Below are positions 5,912-14,590 of a stretch of 46,631 nucleotides of DNA, in pieces. A program made the translations under genes and the position numbers. This stretch comes from Butyricicoccus sp. (GTDB taxonomy: Bacteria; Bacillota; Clostridia; Oscillospirales; Butyricicoccaceae): positions 1 through 46,631 of the forward strand of contig JAHHRJ010000012.1 in the NCBI GenBank assembly GCA_020025885.1, written 5' to 3'. Below the pieces are notes generated by a model that searched no databases, was not told where the DNA came from, and saw only the letters and a program-made list of their open reading frames with translations. Numbering within the stretch: position 1 is the first letter of the stretch; each line of letters begins with the position of its first letter.

Positions 5912-8542
5912 ATGGCAAATGAACTGCCAAAGACTTATGATCCCTCGGCAGTAGAAGATAAGCTCTATCAGTTCTGGAATGATTCCGGATTTTTTAATGC
6001 TGAGGTCGATGAAAACAAGAAGCCATTTACAATCGTGATCCCGCCCCCGAATGTTACTGGTCAGCTGCATATGGGTCATGCGTTTGACGAGACTTTGCAG
6101 GATATCCTCATTCGTACCAAGCGCATGCAAGGCTATTCCGCACTGTGGATGCCGGGAACCGACCACGCAGGCATTGCGACTCAGATCAAGGTTGAGGAAA
6201 ACCTGCGTGTCAATGAGGGCAAGACCCGCCATGATCTCGGCCGTGAAGAGTTCTTAAAGCGTGTATGGGACTGGAAGCACCAGTACGGCAACCGCATTAT
6301 CTCCCAGCTTAAGAAACTCGGATCTTCCTGTGACTGGCGCCGTGAGCGATTCACCATGGACGAGGGCTGCTCTCATGCGGTGAAGGAAGTTTTTGTAAAC
6401 CTTTATGAAAAGGGTCTGATCTATAAGGGCAACCGCATTATCAACTGGTGCCCGAAGTGTACCACTGCACTGTCTGACGCTGAGGTCGAGTACGAGACCC
6501 AGCCGGGCAAGCTGTGGCACATCAAGTACCCGATCAAGGATTCTGACGAGTATCTTGTGGTTGCGACCACACGTCCGGAAACCTTTATGGGTGATACTGG
6601 CGTTGCAGTCAACCCGAATGATGAACGCTACAAGCACCTCATCGGCAAGACTTGTATCCTGCCGATTATGAATCGTGAAATTCCGATTTTCGGCGACGAT
6701 TATGTAGATATGGAATTCGGTACGGGCTGCGTGAAGACAACACCGTGCCATGACCCAAATGACTTCGAAATGGGTCAGCGTCATGATCTCGAGCAGATCC
6801 TTGTATTCAATGAAGATGCGACTGTCAACGAAAACGGCGGCAAGTATCAGGGCATGGATCGCTACGAGTGCCGCAAGGCTGTCATTGAGGACTTGGAAGA
6901 GGGCGGCTACCTCGTAAAGATCGAGGAGCATGAGCACAATGTCGGCACCTGCTACCGTTGTGGTACGACCGTTGAGCCGATGACTTCCGCACAGTGGTTC
7001 GTGAAGATGGCACCATTGGCAAAGCCAGCAATGGACGTTGTAAACGATGGACGTGTACGCTTTGTGCCCGATCGTTTCTCCAAGACCTATCTGCGTTGGA
7101 TGGAAAATGTGCATGACTGGTGTATCTCTCGTCAGCTGTGGTGGGGTCACCGTATTCCGGCATACTACTGTGATGATTGCGGTGAAATGACCGTTGCAAA
7201 GGAAGATGTTACCGTATGTCCAAAGTGCGGCGGTACGCATATCCGTCAGGAAGAGGACGTACTGGATACTTGGTTCTCCTCTGCGCTGTGGCCGTTCTCC
7301 ACACTGGGCTGGCCGGAAAAGACCAAGGAGCTTGATTACTTCTATCCGACCTCCGTGCTGGTTACTGGCTATGACATCATTTTCTTCTGGGTTGCACGTA
7401 TGATCTTCTCCGGCATGGAGCAGATGCAGGAAGAGCCGTTCAAGACCGTATATATTCATGGGCTGGTGCGCGATGCACAGGGACGCAAGATGTCCAAGTC
7501 TTTGGGTAACGGCATCGACCCGCTCGAGATCATTGAGCAGTACGGTGCGGATGCACTGCGCTTTACCCTCATTACGGGTAATTCCCCAGGAAATGACATG
7601 CGCTTCTCCACCGAGAAGGTAGAGTCCAGCCGTAACTTTGCCAATAAGATCTGGAACGCATCCCGCTTTATCCAGATGAATCTGACTGTTGATAACACCG
7701 ACCTGCCAGCTGATCTTGCGTTGGAAGACAAATGGATTCTGCACAAGTACAATGAGCTGGTGAAGGCAGTTACCGAAAATATTGATAAGTATGAGCTGGG
7801 TATCGCCGTACAGAAGCTGTACGACTTTATCTGGGACAACTTCTGCGATTGGTATATCGAGATCGTAAAGCCGCGTCTGCAAAATCAGGCAGATGCTGCG
7901 GCAAACCAGAGTGCACAGAAGGTGCTCTGCTATGTACTGCGTGGAACTATGCAGCTTTTGCATCCATTCATGCCATTTATCACCGAGACCATCTGGCAGG
8001 CACTGCCGCATGAGGGTCCGTCTGTTATGGTTTCCAAGTGGCCAGAGTATCAGCAGGAGCTGTGCTTTGCCAAGGAAGCAGAGCAGGTAGAGACTATGAT
8101 GGATACCATCCGTGCGATCCGTGCACGCCGTGCAGAAATGAATGTACCGCCGTCTAAGAAGGCACAGGTCATTCTGCTGACCGACGAGCGCGAGTCCTAT
8201 GAAGCGGGCATCCTGTTCTTTGGCAAGCTGGCATATGCATCTGAGGTTTCGTTCGTAGATGCAGCACCAGAACATGCGGATTCGATGGTTTCTGTTGTCA
8301 CCAAGGGTGCAAACGCTTATATGCCAATGGGTGAACTGATTGACTTTGAAAAGGAACGTGCACGTCTGGAAAAGGAAAAGGGCAAAGTGCAAAAGGATCT
8401 CGACTTCATCAATAAGAAGCTCGGCAATCCGGGATTCCTTGCAAAGGCTCCAGAAGCAGTTGTTGCACAGGAGCGCGAAAAAGTTGCAAAGCTCGAAGAG
8501 CTGATGGCAAAGCTGGATGCCAGCCTTGCTGCACTGCAATAA
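5912..8542 (+). CDS. valS: Valyl-tRNA synthetase
   Basis: Class I aminoacyl-tRNA synthetase that charges tRNA-Val in the cytoplasm and edits mischarged threonine. The 876-residue product is of normal family length. Visible are the HIGH-type motif PPPNVTGQLHMGHA (about 45-58), the KMSKS motif GRKMSKSLGNGIDP (about 523-536), CP1 editing-domain sequence with TTRPETFMGDT, cysteine pairs such as CPKC and CDDC, and a C-terminal coiled coil rich in Lys and Glu (about 815-876). ATG 5912 was chosen: it has AAAGGAGAG upstream, and MANELPKTYDP is the usual N-terminus. The upstream frame to 5804 lies in the T-box. Expression is controlled by the preceding T-box. Confidence 0.98.
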   Translation: MANELPKTYDPSAVEDKLYQFWNDSGFFNAEVDENKKPFTIVIPPPNVTGQLHMGHAFDETLQDILIRTKRMQGYSALWMPGTDHAGIATQIKVEENLRVNEGKTRHDLGREEFLKRVWDWKHQYGNRIISQLKKLGSSCDWRRERFTMDEGCSHAVKEVFVNLYEKGLIYKGNRIINWCPKCTTALSDAEVEYETQPGKLWHIKYPIKDSDEYLVVATTRPETFMGDTGVAVNPNDERYKHLIGKTCILPIMNREIPIFGDDYVDMEFGTGCVKTTPCHDPNDFEMGQRHDLEQILVFNEDATVNENGGKYQGMDRYECRKAVIEDLEEGGYLVKIEEHEHNVGTCYRCGTTVEPMTSAQWFVKMAPLAKPAMDVVNDGRVRFVPDRFSKTYLRWMENVHDWCISRQLWWGHRIPAYYCDDCGEMTVAKEDVTVCPKCGGTHIRQEEDVLDTWFSSALWPFSTLGWPEKTKELDYFYPTSVLVTGYDIIFFWVARMIFSGMEQMQEEPFKTVYIHGLVRDAQGRKMSKSLGNGIDPLEIIEQYGADALRFTLITGNSPGNDMRFSTEKVESSRNFANKIWNASRFIQMNLTVDNTDLPADLALEDKWILHKYNELVKAVTENIDKYELGIAVQKLYDFIWDNFCDWYIEIVKPRLQNQADAAANQSAQKVLCYVLRGTMQLLHPFMPFITETIWQALPHEGPSVMVSKWPEYQQELCFAKEAEQVETMMDTIRAIRARRAEMNVPPSKKAQVILLTDERESYEAGILFFGKLAYASEVSFVDAAPEHADSMVSVVTKGANAYMPMGELIDFEKERARLEKEKGKVQKDLDFINKKLGNPGFLAKAPEAVVAQEREKVAKLEELMAKLDASLAALQ

Positions 8543-8557
8543 AGTTGACATTCTCTT

Positions 8558-8592
8558 GGATCAAACACAATAGCGTGGTTGTGCTTTGATCC
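8558..8592 (+). other. Hairpin after valS
   Basis: GGATCAAA pairs with TTTGATCC around an inner CAA/TTG helix. No T-run follows, so this may be an RNA-stability or processing hairpin, not a terminator. Confidence 0.45.
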
Positions 8593-8709
8593 GTCACTTG
8601 ATCCTCGTTAGCGTAGGGCGGGGAGGCAAGATCTAAGGGGGGCGTCTCTGGGTTTTGCTTTATTTAGTGCTGCGCAGAGAAAGGTTGTGAATGACGACCA
8701 AGCTCGTGA

Positions 8710-8744
8710 GAGAGGACTCAGTTTTGAGTCCTCTCTTGCTTTTC
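8710..8744 (+). terminator. Attenuator-like terminator before folC
   Basis: A perfect 11-base stem, GAGAGGACTCA and TGAGTCCTCTC with a GTTT loop, is followed by TTGCTTTT and then at once by the folC ribosome site (AAAAGGAGG). Its position, inside a leader of about 220 bases, suggests conditional termination. The sensing part was not recognised. Confidence 0.65.
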
Positions 8745-8761
8745 AAAAGGAGGAGATCACA

Positions 8762-10042
8762 ATGGAAACAGAACAGGCAGCAGTCGATCGCATTCATGCA
8801 TGTGGGCGGTTTTCCGGAAAAGCGGGACTGTACCGCATTCAGGCACTGTGCGCGGCACTGGGCAACCCACAGGATAAGCTAAAGTTTGTGCACCTTGCAG
8901 GAACAAACGGAAAAGGCAGCACGGCGACCATGCTGGCGACCGTTTTGGAACATGCAGGATATCGCACCGGGCTGTACACCTCGCCGTATTTGGTTGTGTT
9001 CCGCGAGCGCATTCGCGTCAATGGAATGATGATCGCGCCGCAAGATCTGGTGCGGTTAGAAGCATGTGTGCGGCAGGCAGCGGAAACTTTGACCCTGCCA
9101 GAGGGGGAGCGTATCGGCGAATTTGAATTTGTGACGGCACTCGCGTTTTTATACTTTGCCGAGCAGGGGTGTGAGATCGTGGTGCTCGAAACAGGGCTGG
9201 GCGGCTCGTATGACGCGACCAATATCATTGCGCCGCCGGAAGCGGCTGTGATCACCTCCATTTCGCTCGATCATATGGCGGTACTGGGAAATTCCGTGGA
9301 AGCGATCGCACGAACCAAGGCAGGCATTTATAAAGCGGGCAGTTTACATTTCGCGGCGGGCGGACAGCCAGAATCGGTGTATGCAGTCCTGCGAGAATCT
9401 GCGCCCGATTTACAGATTGCAGAACCTGTAACCGTGAAAAGCAGGGGGCTTTCTGGCACACACTTTGCATGGCAGGGTAACGACTATGCGATTCGCTTGC
9501 CGGGGGAATATCAGACGCAAAATGCAGCGCTTGCGCTGACGACCTTAGAGGGACTTCGGACACGCGGCTGGAACATTCCGCAGGAGGCAATCAAAACAGG
9601 ACTGCAAGATGCCTATATCGCAGGACGTATGCAGGTGGTTAGAACCAATCCGCTGGTGCTTCTGGATGGCGCACACAATGAGGGCGGCATTGCCGAGCTT
9701 TGCAAAAACGTAAAGACGTTTGCGTCGAAAGGTAAAATTTATGCTGTTTTGGGTATGTGCGCAGATAAGGCAGTGCAGGAAGTAGTAAGTCAAATTGATT
9801 TCCCTGTGGAGCGGTATTGCCTGACACCCTTGCAAAATGAGCGATCGCTAGACCCGCACCAATTGGCAGGATATTTGGCGTGCCAGAGAACAGAAACAGT
9901 CATTTGCACGGACTGTGCAGACGCATTACAGCGGGCAGTTTCTGCGGCAAATCCGGAGGATTTGGTGTTGGTGTTTGGCTCCTTGTATCTTGTGGGAGAG
10001 ATAGAAAAACTTTTGGATGACAGAAAGCTGCAAACTTTTTGA
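8762..10042 (+). CDS. folC: Folylpolyglutamate/dihydrofolate synthase
   Basis: ATP-dependent ligase that adds glutamate to folates, and in bifunctional members also makes dihydrofolate from dihydropteroate. The 426-residue product is of Mur-ligase-like fold: P-loop HLAGTNGKGSTATML (about 43-57), ETGLGGSYDATN with the folate/Mg contact loop, SISLDHMAVLGNS, and a C-terminal domain with LLDGAHNEGG and a closing FGSLYLVGE. ATG 8762 was chosen because AAAAGGAGGAGATCACA precedes it and METEQAAVDRIHA resembles family starts; an in-frame GTG at 8687 would translate through the terminator hairpin. It is followed after 58 bases by spoIIAA with no terminator seen between, so sporulation genes may receive read-through. 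Confidence 0.96.
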   Translation: METEQAAVDRIHACGRFSGKAGLYRIQALCAALGNPQDKLKFVHLAGTNGKGSTATMLATVLEHAGYRTGLYTSPYLVVFRERIRVNGMMIAPQDLVRLEACVRQAAETLTLPEGERIGEFEFVTALAFLYFAEQGCEIVVLETGLGGSYDATNIIAPPEAAVITSISLDHMAVLGNSVEAIARTKAGIYKAGSLHFAAGGQPESVYAVLRESAPDLQIAEPVTVKSRGLSGTHFAWQGNDYAIRLPGEYQTQNAALALTTLEGLRTRGWNIPQEAIKTGLQDAYIAGRMQVVRTNPLVLLDGAHNEGGIAELCKNVKTFASKGKIYAVLGMCADKAVQEVVSQIDFPVERYCLTPLQNERSLDPHQLAGYLACQRTETVICTDCADALQRAVSAANPEDLVLVFGSLYLVGEIEKLLDDRKLQTF

Positions 10043-10100
10043 AGCGTTTATGATATGCTATGACAAAGAGAGCGATGTGATAGCATGGGAGTGAGAGTGT

Positions 10101-10436
10101 ATGCAAATCATCCATGAGCGGGAAGGGACAAGCCTTGTCGTTTATTTGACCGATGAACTAGACCAGCACAGTGCACGCAAGGTGATCGAAGCGCTTGACC
10201 GACTGGCGGTACTATATGCAGAGGAAACAATGGTGCTCGATCTGAGGCGGCTGACGTTTATGGACAGCTCGGGACTCGCGGTCGCAATCAATCTGCACCG
10301 CACACTGGAGCAGACCGGACGGCATTTGACCATCCGCAATACGCCGCCGCAAGCCATGCGCGTCTTTCACGCGGCGCATTTGGAGAAGTACATAACATTT
10401 GAACAGGCGGAGGAGAAAGCAACATGCAAACACTAA
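10101..10436 (+). CDS. spoIIAA: Anti-sigma F factor antagonist SpoIIAA
   Basis: STAS-domain protein that releases sigma F by binding SpoIIAB when dephosphorylated. The 111-residue product is the usual length; the phosphorylatable serine is in FMDSSGLAVA (Ser57, matching Bacillus Ser58). It is the first gene of the spoIIAA-spoIIAB-sigF operon and overlaps spoIIAB by 13 bases, so their translation is linked. The ATG is preceded by a GGGAGTGAG ribosome site. No convincing sigma-H promoter was found in the 58 bases after folC. Confidence 0.95.
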   Translation: MQIIHEREGTSLVVYLTDELDQHSARKVIEALDRLAVLYAEETMVLDLRRLTFMDSSGLAVAINLHRTLEQTGRHLTIRNTPPQAMRVFHAAHLEKYITFEQAEEKATCKH

Positions 10437-10867
10437 ACCGAATGACGCTTCGTTTTGACAGCCGTTCGGTGAATGAAGCGTTTGCACGCATGACCGTTGC
10501 GGCATTTGTGGCACAGCTTGACCCGACGCTGGAAGAACTCAATGACATTAAAACGGTGGTCAGTGAGGCGGTCACGAATGCGATTGTACATGGATACCGT
10601 GACCGTGTGGGTGAGATCATTGTGAGCGCACGTCTGTTAGAGGGTGGCTATGCGGAAATCAAAGTCAAAGACCATGGGTGTGGGATTCCGGACATTGAGC
10701 AGGCAAGACAGCCGCTTTTCACAACTGGAGACACGGAGCGTTCCGGCATGGGCTTTACAATCATGGAGAGCTTTTCTGATAAAATGCGCGTACGCTCTAC
10801 GGTTGGACGCGGAACGACCGTAACCATGTTGCGGCAGATCATGGGACGCGGTGGAGAGTCCGCCTGA
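10424..10867 (+). CDS. spoIIAB: Anti-sigma F factor / kinase SpoIIAB
   Basis: GHKL-type serine kinase that holds sigma F inactive and phosphorylates SpoIIAA. The 147-residue product has the N box EAVTNAIVHGY (near residue 46), the G1 region VKDHGCGIPDIEQA, the lid/G2 block ERSGMGFTIMESFSD and a C-terminal GRGTTVTM. It overlaps spoIIAA at its start (AGGCGGAGGAGAAAG supplies the ribosome site) and overlaps sigF by one base pair in a TGATG junction. This order is the standard one in spore-forming Firmicutes. Confidence 0.96.
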   Translation: MQTLNRMTLRFDSRSVNEAFARMTVAAFVAQLDPTLEELNDIKTVVSEAVTNAIVHGYRDRVGEIIVSARLLEGGYAEIKVKDHGCGIPDIEQARQPLFTTGDTERSGMGFTIMESFSDKMRVRSTVGRGTTVTMLRQIMGRGGESA

Positions 10868-11535
10868 TGGAGCAGGAGGACAAGCTGCTCGCACAGCACA
10901 AGGGACTGATTTGGAGCATTGTGCGCCGCTACCGCGGACGGGGCGTAGAGGACGAGGATTTATACCAACTGGCGAGCATCGGACTCATCAAAGCGGCACG
11001 CGGCTATGACTCTGCATATGGCACACAGTTTTCCACCTATGCCGTCCCAAAGATCGCAGGAGAGATCAGACGGTTTCTGCGCGACGATGGCGCAGTCAAG
11101 GTGGGGCGTGTGATTCAGGAACGCGCGTACCAGCTGCAACGGCTGCAAGAACAAATGGAGCTGGAACTGGGTCGCCCCATCACAATTTCGGAACTTGCGG
11201 AACGCGCGGAATTATCCATAGAAGAAACCGCGGCGGCGGTGCAGTCTTCTGCGCCTGTGCAGTCACTTGAAGCACCAGCGGGTGAGCAGGAAATGTGCCT
11301 GATGGACTGTCTGGCAGGAAGCGGCGGCATTGAGGAAGAAGTGACAACCAAGCTGTCTCTGCGGCAGGCAGTCGCAAAGCTGCCCGAACGCCTTGCGCAA
11401 GTGATTCTGATGCGGTATCTGCGCGAAATGACCCAGCAGCAGACGGCGCGTGTGCTGGGTGTATCACAGGTGCAGGTTTCCAGACTGGAACGGCAGGCGG
11501 TCGCACTGCTCCGCAAAGAACTGACAGATCATTAA
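10867..11535 (+). CDS. sigF: Forespore sigma factor F
   Basis: RNA polymerase sigma factor for early forespore genes. The 222-residue product has region 2 (HKGLIWSIVRRYRGRGVEDEDLYQLASIGLIKAA), region 3 (about 100-150) and region 4 with the recognition helix MTQQQTARVLGVSQVQVSRLE. The length is slightly below that of Bacillus SigF (about 255) because the N-terminus is shorter. The start ATG overlaps the spoIIAB stop, with GGTGGAGAG upstream. A strong terminator begins at the stop codon, and the 89-bp repeat copy B follows 27 bases later. The related SigG was considered, but the two upstream genes settle the identity. Confidence 0.95.
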   Translation: MEQEDKLLAQHKGLIWSIVRRYRGRGVEDEDLYQLASIGLIKAARGYDSAYGTQFSTYAVPKIAGEIRRFLRDDGAVKVGRVIQERAYQLQRLQEQMELELGRPITISELAERAELSIEETAAAVQSSAPVQSLEAPAGEQEMCLMDCLAGSGGIEEEVTTKLSLRQAVAKLPERLAQVILMRYLREMTQQQTARVLGVSQVQVSRLERQAVALLRKELTDH

Positions 11536-11561
11536 AGGGTATCCAATATGGATACCCTTTT
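11534..11561 (+). terminator. sigF terminator
   Basis: AAAGGGTATCC and GGATACCCTTTT pair around a 5-base loop directly at the sigF stop codon; the T-run completes a typical intrinsic terminator. Confidence 0.85.
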
Positions 11562-11650
11562 GAGGCTGTCAAAGAACTTTGACAGCCTTTTCAGGGGAAC
11601 CCAGTCCCCCTAGATACAGAGCCAGTTCCGGTAGAAACCGGCTCTGATAC
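11562..11650 (+). repeat. Two-hairpin 3'-end repeat, copy B
   Basis: Inverted copy of 1-89, in the same orientation relative to the preceding gene. The first stem GGCTGTCAAAG/CTTTGACAGCC is followed by TTTT, then GGAACCCAGTCCCCCTAG, then a second stem CAGAGCCAGTT/AACCGGCTCTG. Here it lies wholly outside the coding region, after the sigF terminator. The remaining DNA up to 11840 shows no gene; similarity may extend past 11650, but copy A is cut by the window edge. Confidence 0.85.
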
Positions 11651-11841
11651 CCCCAGTTTCGCGCACGTTTGCACGGGTCGCGGACAAAATCCAAGCCGCA
11701 TGTCCTTGAATTTTGAAAATTTAAGGTCGCTTCGCTCCAAAATTAAAAGGGTGCAGTCACTTTTTTGACACGCTGCGTTCACGACATGAGGAGATCATAC
11801 TTCAGATTGGAACTTTAGCGAGGCAGATGTCTTCATTTTTG

Positions 11842-11905
11842 TTGACTTTATCACTTAGCGTTGGGTAAAATCACTCTTAAAAAACCAGAGAGAGTGTGGT
11901 ATAAT
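11842..11905 (+). promoter_or_regulatory. Candidate promoters of the helicase gene
   Basis: Two candidates: TTGACT (11842-11847) with TAAAAT (11866-11871) at an 18-base spacing, and an extended -10 TGGTATAAT ending at 11905 without a clear -35. Either would give a short leader before ATG 11960. Confidence 0.5.
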
Positions 11906-11959
11906 CCCTATATACACGAGATTTTCCGTGGTTTAATTTATGTAAGAGAGGATACCAAT

Positions 11960-14341
11960 ATGGAGCCTACAAAATTTGATATACAGTTTACGGCGATTCG
12001 GCGCGCCGTGATCGAGCGGGTGTTCTCCCGCATGAATGATCGACAGAGAGAAGCGATTTTCTGCACAGAAGGCCCGCTGCTTGTGCTGGCAGGTGCAGGA
12101 AGTGGAAAGACAAGTGTACTGATTCACCGTATTATCAACATCCTGCGCTTTGGGCATGGATACGACAGCCCCTATGCAACGCCGGGGGCAGACATGGAAG
12201 ATCTCGCATTTCTTGCCGATTACTTGGAGCATCCCATGCCAGAGCATGAAGAACGCGCCATGCAGCTTTGTGCTGTCCAGCCGACCAAGCCGTGGCAGAT
12301 TGTGGCGATTACGTTTACCAACAAGGCGGCGCAGGAGCTGCAAAACCGTCTGACAAATGCCGTAGGAGAAGCGGATGCATCGGCAATTTGGGCGCACACC
12401 TTCCATACCTGCTGTTTGCGTATGCTGCGCCGTGACATTGAGCGGTTGGGATACAGCAGTACCTTTACCATCTATGATGAGGATGACAAGAAGCGCGTCA
12501 TTACCGACCTCATTCGCAAGCTCAAACTGGATGATAAGATTTTTGAGCCGCGCAAGATCATGAATGAGATTAGCCGTGCCAAGGATAACCTGATTACGCC
12601 GCGCACCTTTGAGGTAGACCGTCGCGGCGAGTTTTACATGGGACGCGTGGCAGAGCTATATGCCCTCTATGAAAAGGAAATGCGCTCTAACAATGCGCTG
12701 GATTTTGACGACATTATTCTCAAAACCATTCAGCTGTTGCGAGAAAATCCCGATATCTTGGAGCATTACCAGCAGAAATTCCATTATGTGCTGGTGGACG
12801 AATATCAGGACACCAACCATGCGCAGTATGTGTTAACTTCGCTGCTTGCGGGCGGTCACAAAAATATTTGCGTTGTAGGCGATGATGACCAGTCCATTTA
12901 TAAGTTCCGCGGCGCGACCATCACAAACATTTTGGAGTTTGAACAGCAATACGAAAACGCACGTGTAGTGCGCTTGGAACAGAATTACCGCTCGACCGAT
13001 ACCATTTTGGATGCGGCAAATGGACTCATTCGCAACAACCAGAACCGTAAGGGGAAAGAGCTTTGGACGGAGCACAAGGGCGGCAATAAGATTAAGCTCC
13101 ACCGCTCGGATACGCAGGAAAATGAAGCAGAATACATTGTCCGTCAGGTTTTGGAGGGCGTGGAGCGCGGCAGAAAGTGGAGCGATTTTGCGGTATTGTA
13201 CCGAAATAACGTGCTGTCCAACGCAGTAGAAACGGCGTTCCGTCGGCAGTCCATCCCATACCGCATTTATAAGGGACGCGACTTCTTTAGCCGTGCGGAA
13301 ATCCGCGATATGTTTGCGTACTTGTGGGTGATCGAGAATCCAAGCGATACCCTGCGCCTCAAGCGCATTATCAATGTGCCAGCGCGTAAGATTGGTGCAC
13401 GCTCCATCGAGGTTGCTGAGCAGATTGCCGAGCAGGAGGGCGTACCACTCTTTGAGGTGGTACAGCGTGCAGATACATACAGTGAGCTGGGACGCGGTGC
13501 AGCGGCAATGAAACACTTTGCACAGATGATCGAGCAACTGCGTCAGCTGCGCACCGAAGTTTCTCTGTCTGAGTTTTACGAGAGTATGCTTGACTTGACC
13601 GGCTATCAGGAGAGCTTGGAAAACAAGAACGATATGGAATCCCGCTCGCGTCTTGAAAATATCATGGAGCTCAAGTCCAACATCGTTTCCTATGAAGAAA
13701 AGAGCGAAACACAAAGTCTGTCCGAGTTCTTGGAGGAAATGGCACTCTATACGGACGGAGACAAGCAGGACGAAGAGGAGGACACCGTTCTCCTCATGAC
13801 CATGCACGCGGCAAAGGGATTGGAATTTCCGGTTGTATTCCTGTGCGGCATGGAAGATGGACTGTTCCCGAGCTTTCGTATCGACGAAAATACGGAGGAT
13901 CTTGAGGAGGAGCGTCGTCTGTGCTATGTTGCAGTCACACGCGCAAAACAGGAGCTATACCTCACCTGTGCGGAACGCCGTTTGATGTATGGTCAGACAC
14001 GCTATGCGAACCCATCCAGATTCTTGCAGGAGATCCCTGAGGGGCTTTTGGACTCGAATTGTGTCCGTGCGCAACGCATGAATGACCCAAGCACACTGCC
14101 AAGAAGAACCAGCCCGACTATAAACCAGTCTTACCGTGCAGCGTCTGGCTTATCTGCGGACACATCACCAGCGGCATTGTTTGCGGTGGGTGACTGCGTG
14201 GTGCACCGCGCCTTCGGTGCAGGCATGGTGACATCCGTCAAGCCAATGGGCGGTGACCAGCTCTTAGAGATTGCTTTCGAGCAAAAGGGCACCAAGCGGC
14301 TGATGGCAAAATCTGCCTCCCAATTTATGCAGAAACAGTAA
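11960..14341 (+). CDS. pcrA: UvrD/PcrA-type DNA helicase
   Basis: Superfamily 1A ATP-dependent 3'-5' helicase for repair and plasmid or replication-fork maintenance. The 793-residue product carries the Q motif MNDRQREAIF, Walker A AGAGSGKTSVLIHRI, motif Ia AITFTNKAAQEL, motif II LVDEYQDTN, motif III VVGDDDQSIYKFRGA, motif IV LEQNYRST, motif V TMHAAKGLEFPVVF and motif VI EEERRLCYVAVTRA. The C-terminus ends in a small beta-rich PcrA tail (VGDCVVHRAFGAGMVTSV). Oddity: about 55 residues, including HGYDSPYATPGADMEDL and acidic stretches, are inserted between motifs I and Ia. ATG 11960 follows AGAGAGGATACCA; the frame open to 11861 overlaps promoter signals. Confidence 0.93.
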   Translation: MEPTKFDIQFTAIRRAVIERVFSRMNDRQREAIFCTEGPLLVLAGAGSGKTSVLIHRIINILRFGHGYDSPYATPGADMEDLAFLADYLEHPMPEHEERAMQLCAVQPTKPWQIVAITFTNKAAQELQNRLTNAVGEADASAIWAHTFHTCCLRMLRRDIERLGYSSTFTIYDEDDKKRVITDLIRKLKLDDKIFEPRKIMNEISRAKDNLITPRTFEVDRRGEFYMGRVAELYALYEKEMRSNNALDFDDIILKTIQLLRENPDILEHYQQKFHYVLVDEYQDTNHAQYVLTSLLAGGHKNICVVGDDDQSIYKFRGATITNILEFEQQYENARVVRLEQNYRSTDTILDAANGLIRNNQNRKGKELWTEHKGGNKIKLHRSDTQENEAEYIVRQVLEGVERGRKWSDFAVLYRNNVLSNAVETAFRRQSIPYRIYKGRDFFSRAEIRDMFAYLWVIENPSDTLRLKRIINVPARKIGARSIEVAEQIAEQEGVPLFEVVQRADTYSELGRGAAAMKHFAQMIEQLRQLRTEVSLSEFYESMLDLTGYQESLENKNDMESRSRLENIMELKSNIVSYEEKSETQSLSEFLEEMALYTDGDKQDEEEDTVLLMTMHAAKGLEFPVVFLCGMEDGLFPSFRIDENTEDLEEERRLCYVAVTRAKQELYLTCAERRLMYGQTRYANPSRFLQEIPEGLLDSNCVRAQRMNDPSTLPRRTSPTINQSYRAASGLSADTSPAALFAVGDCVVHRAFGAGMVTSVKPMGGDQLLEIAFEQKGTKRLMAKSASQFMQKQ

Positions 14342-14356
14342 GAAAAAACGCAAAGC

Positions 14357-14395
14357 AATACCGACCAGATGCTTTTTGTATTTGGTCGGTATTTT
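14357..14395 (+). terminator. Helicase gene terminator
   Basis: AATACCGACCA pairs with TGGTCGGTATT, and TTTTG follows. The 190 bases from here to the lepB promoter show no gene. Confidence 0.82.
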
Positions 14396-14522
14396 GTTTC
14401 AAAGGTTGATAACCTTTGAACGCAGTCCTTTTTCTTTCTGAACAAAGCGTCCATTGGGCAGGGACAATGCATAAAATCAGGGCGGCACATGTGGACGGAG
14501 TGAATAAAGTTACAAGATTTGG

Positions 14523-14551
14523 TTGCGTAAAGCGGGGTTTCGTACTATAAT
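14523..14551 (+). promoter_or_regulatory. lepB operon promoter
   Basis: TTGCGT, a 17-base spacer and consensus TATAAT, about 40 bases before the lepB start. Confidence 0.75.
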
Positions 14552-14590
14552 AAAGGCGTATGTCAATCCATTTCAAGGAGGAACACAAAA

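Noticed and set aside
6254..8551. A 765-codon open frame on the minus strand opposite valS
   Set aside because: valS is beyond doubt on the plus strand. The antisense frame has no ribosome site or family motifs and arises from codon bias of the sense gene.
8543..8700. THF riboswitch or T-box upstream of folC
   Set aside because: Neither the conserved THF core nor the T-box GGTGGNACC sequence is present.
8687..8761. Upstream GTG extension of folC
   Set aside because: It would translate the terminator hairpin; ATG 8762 has a much better ribosome site and fits family length.
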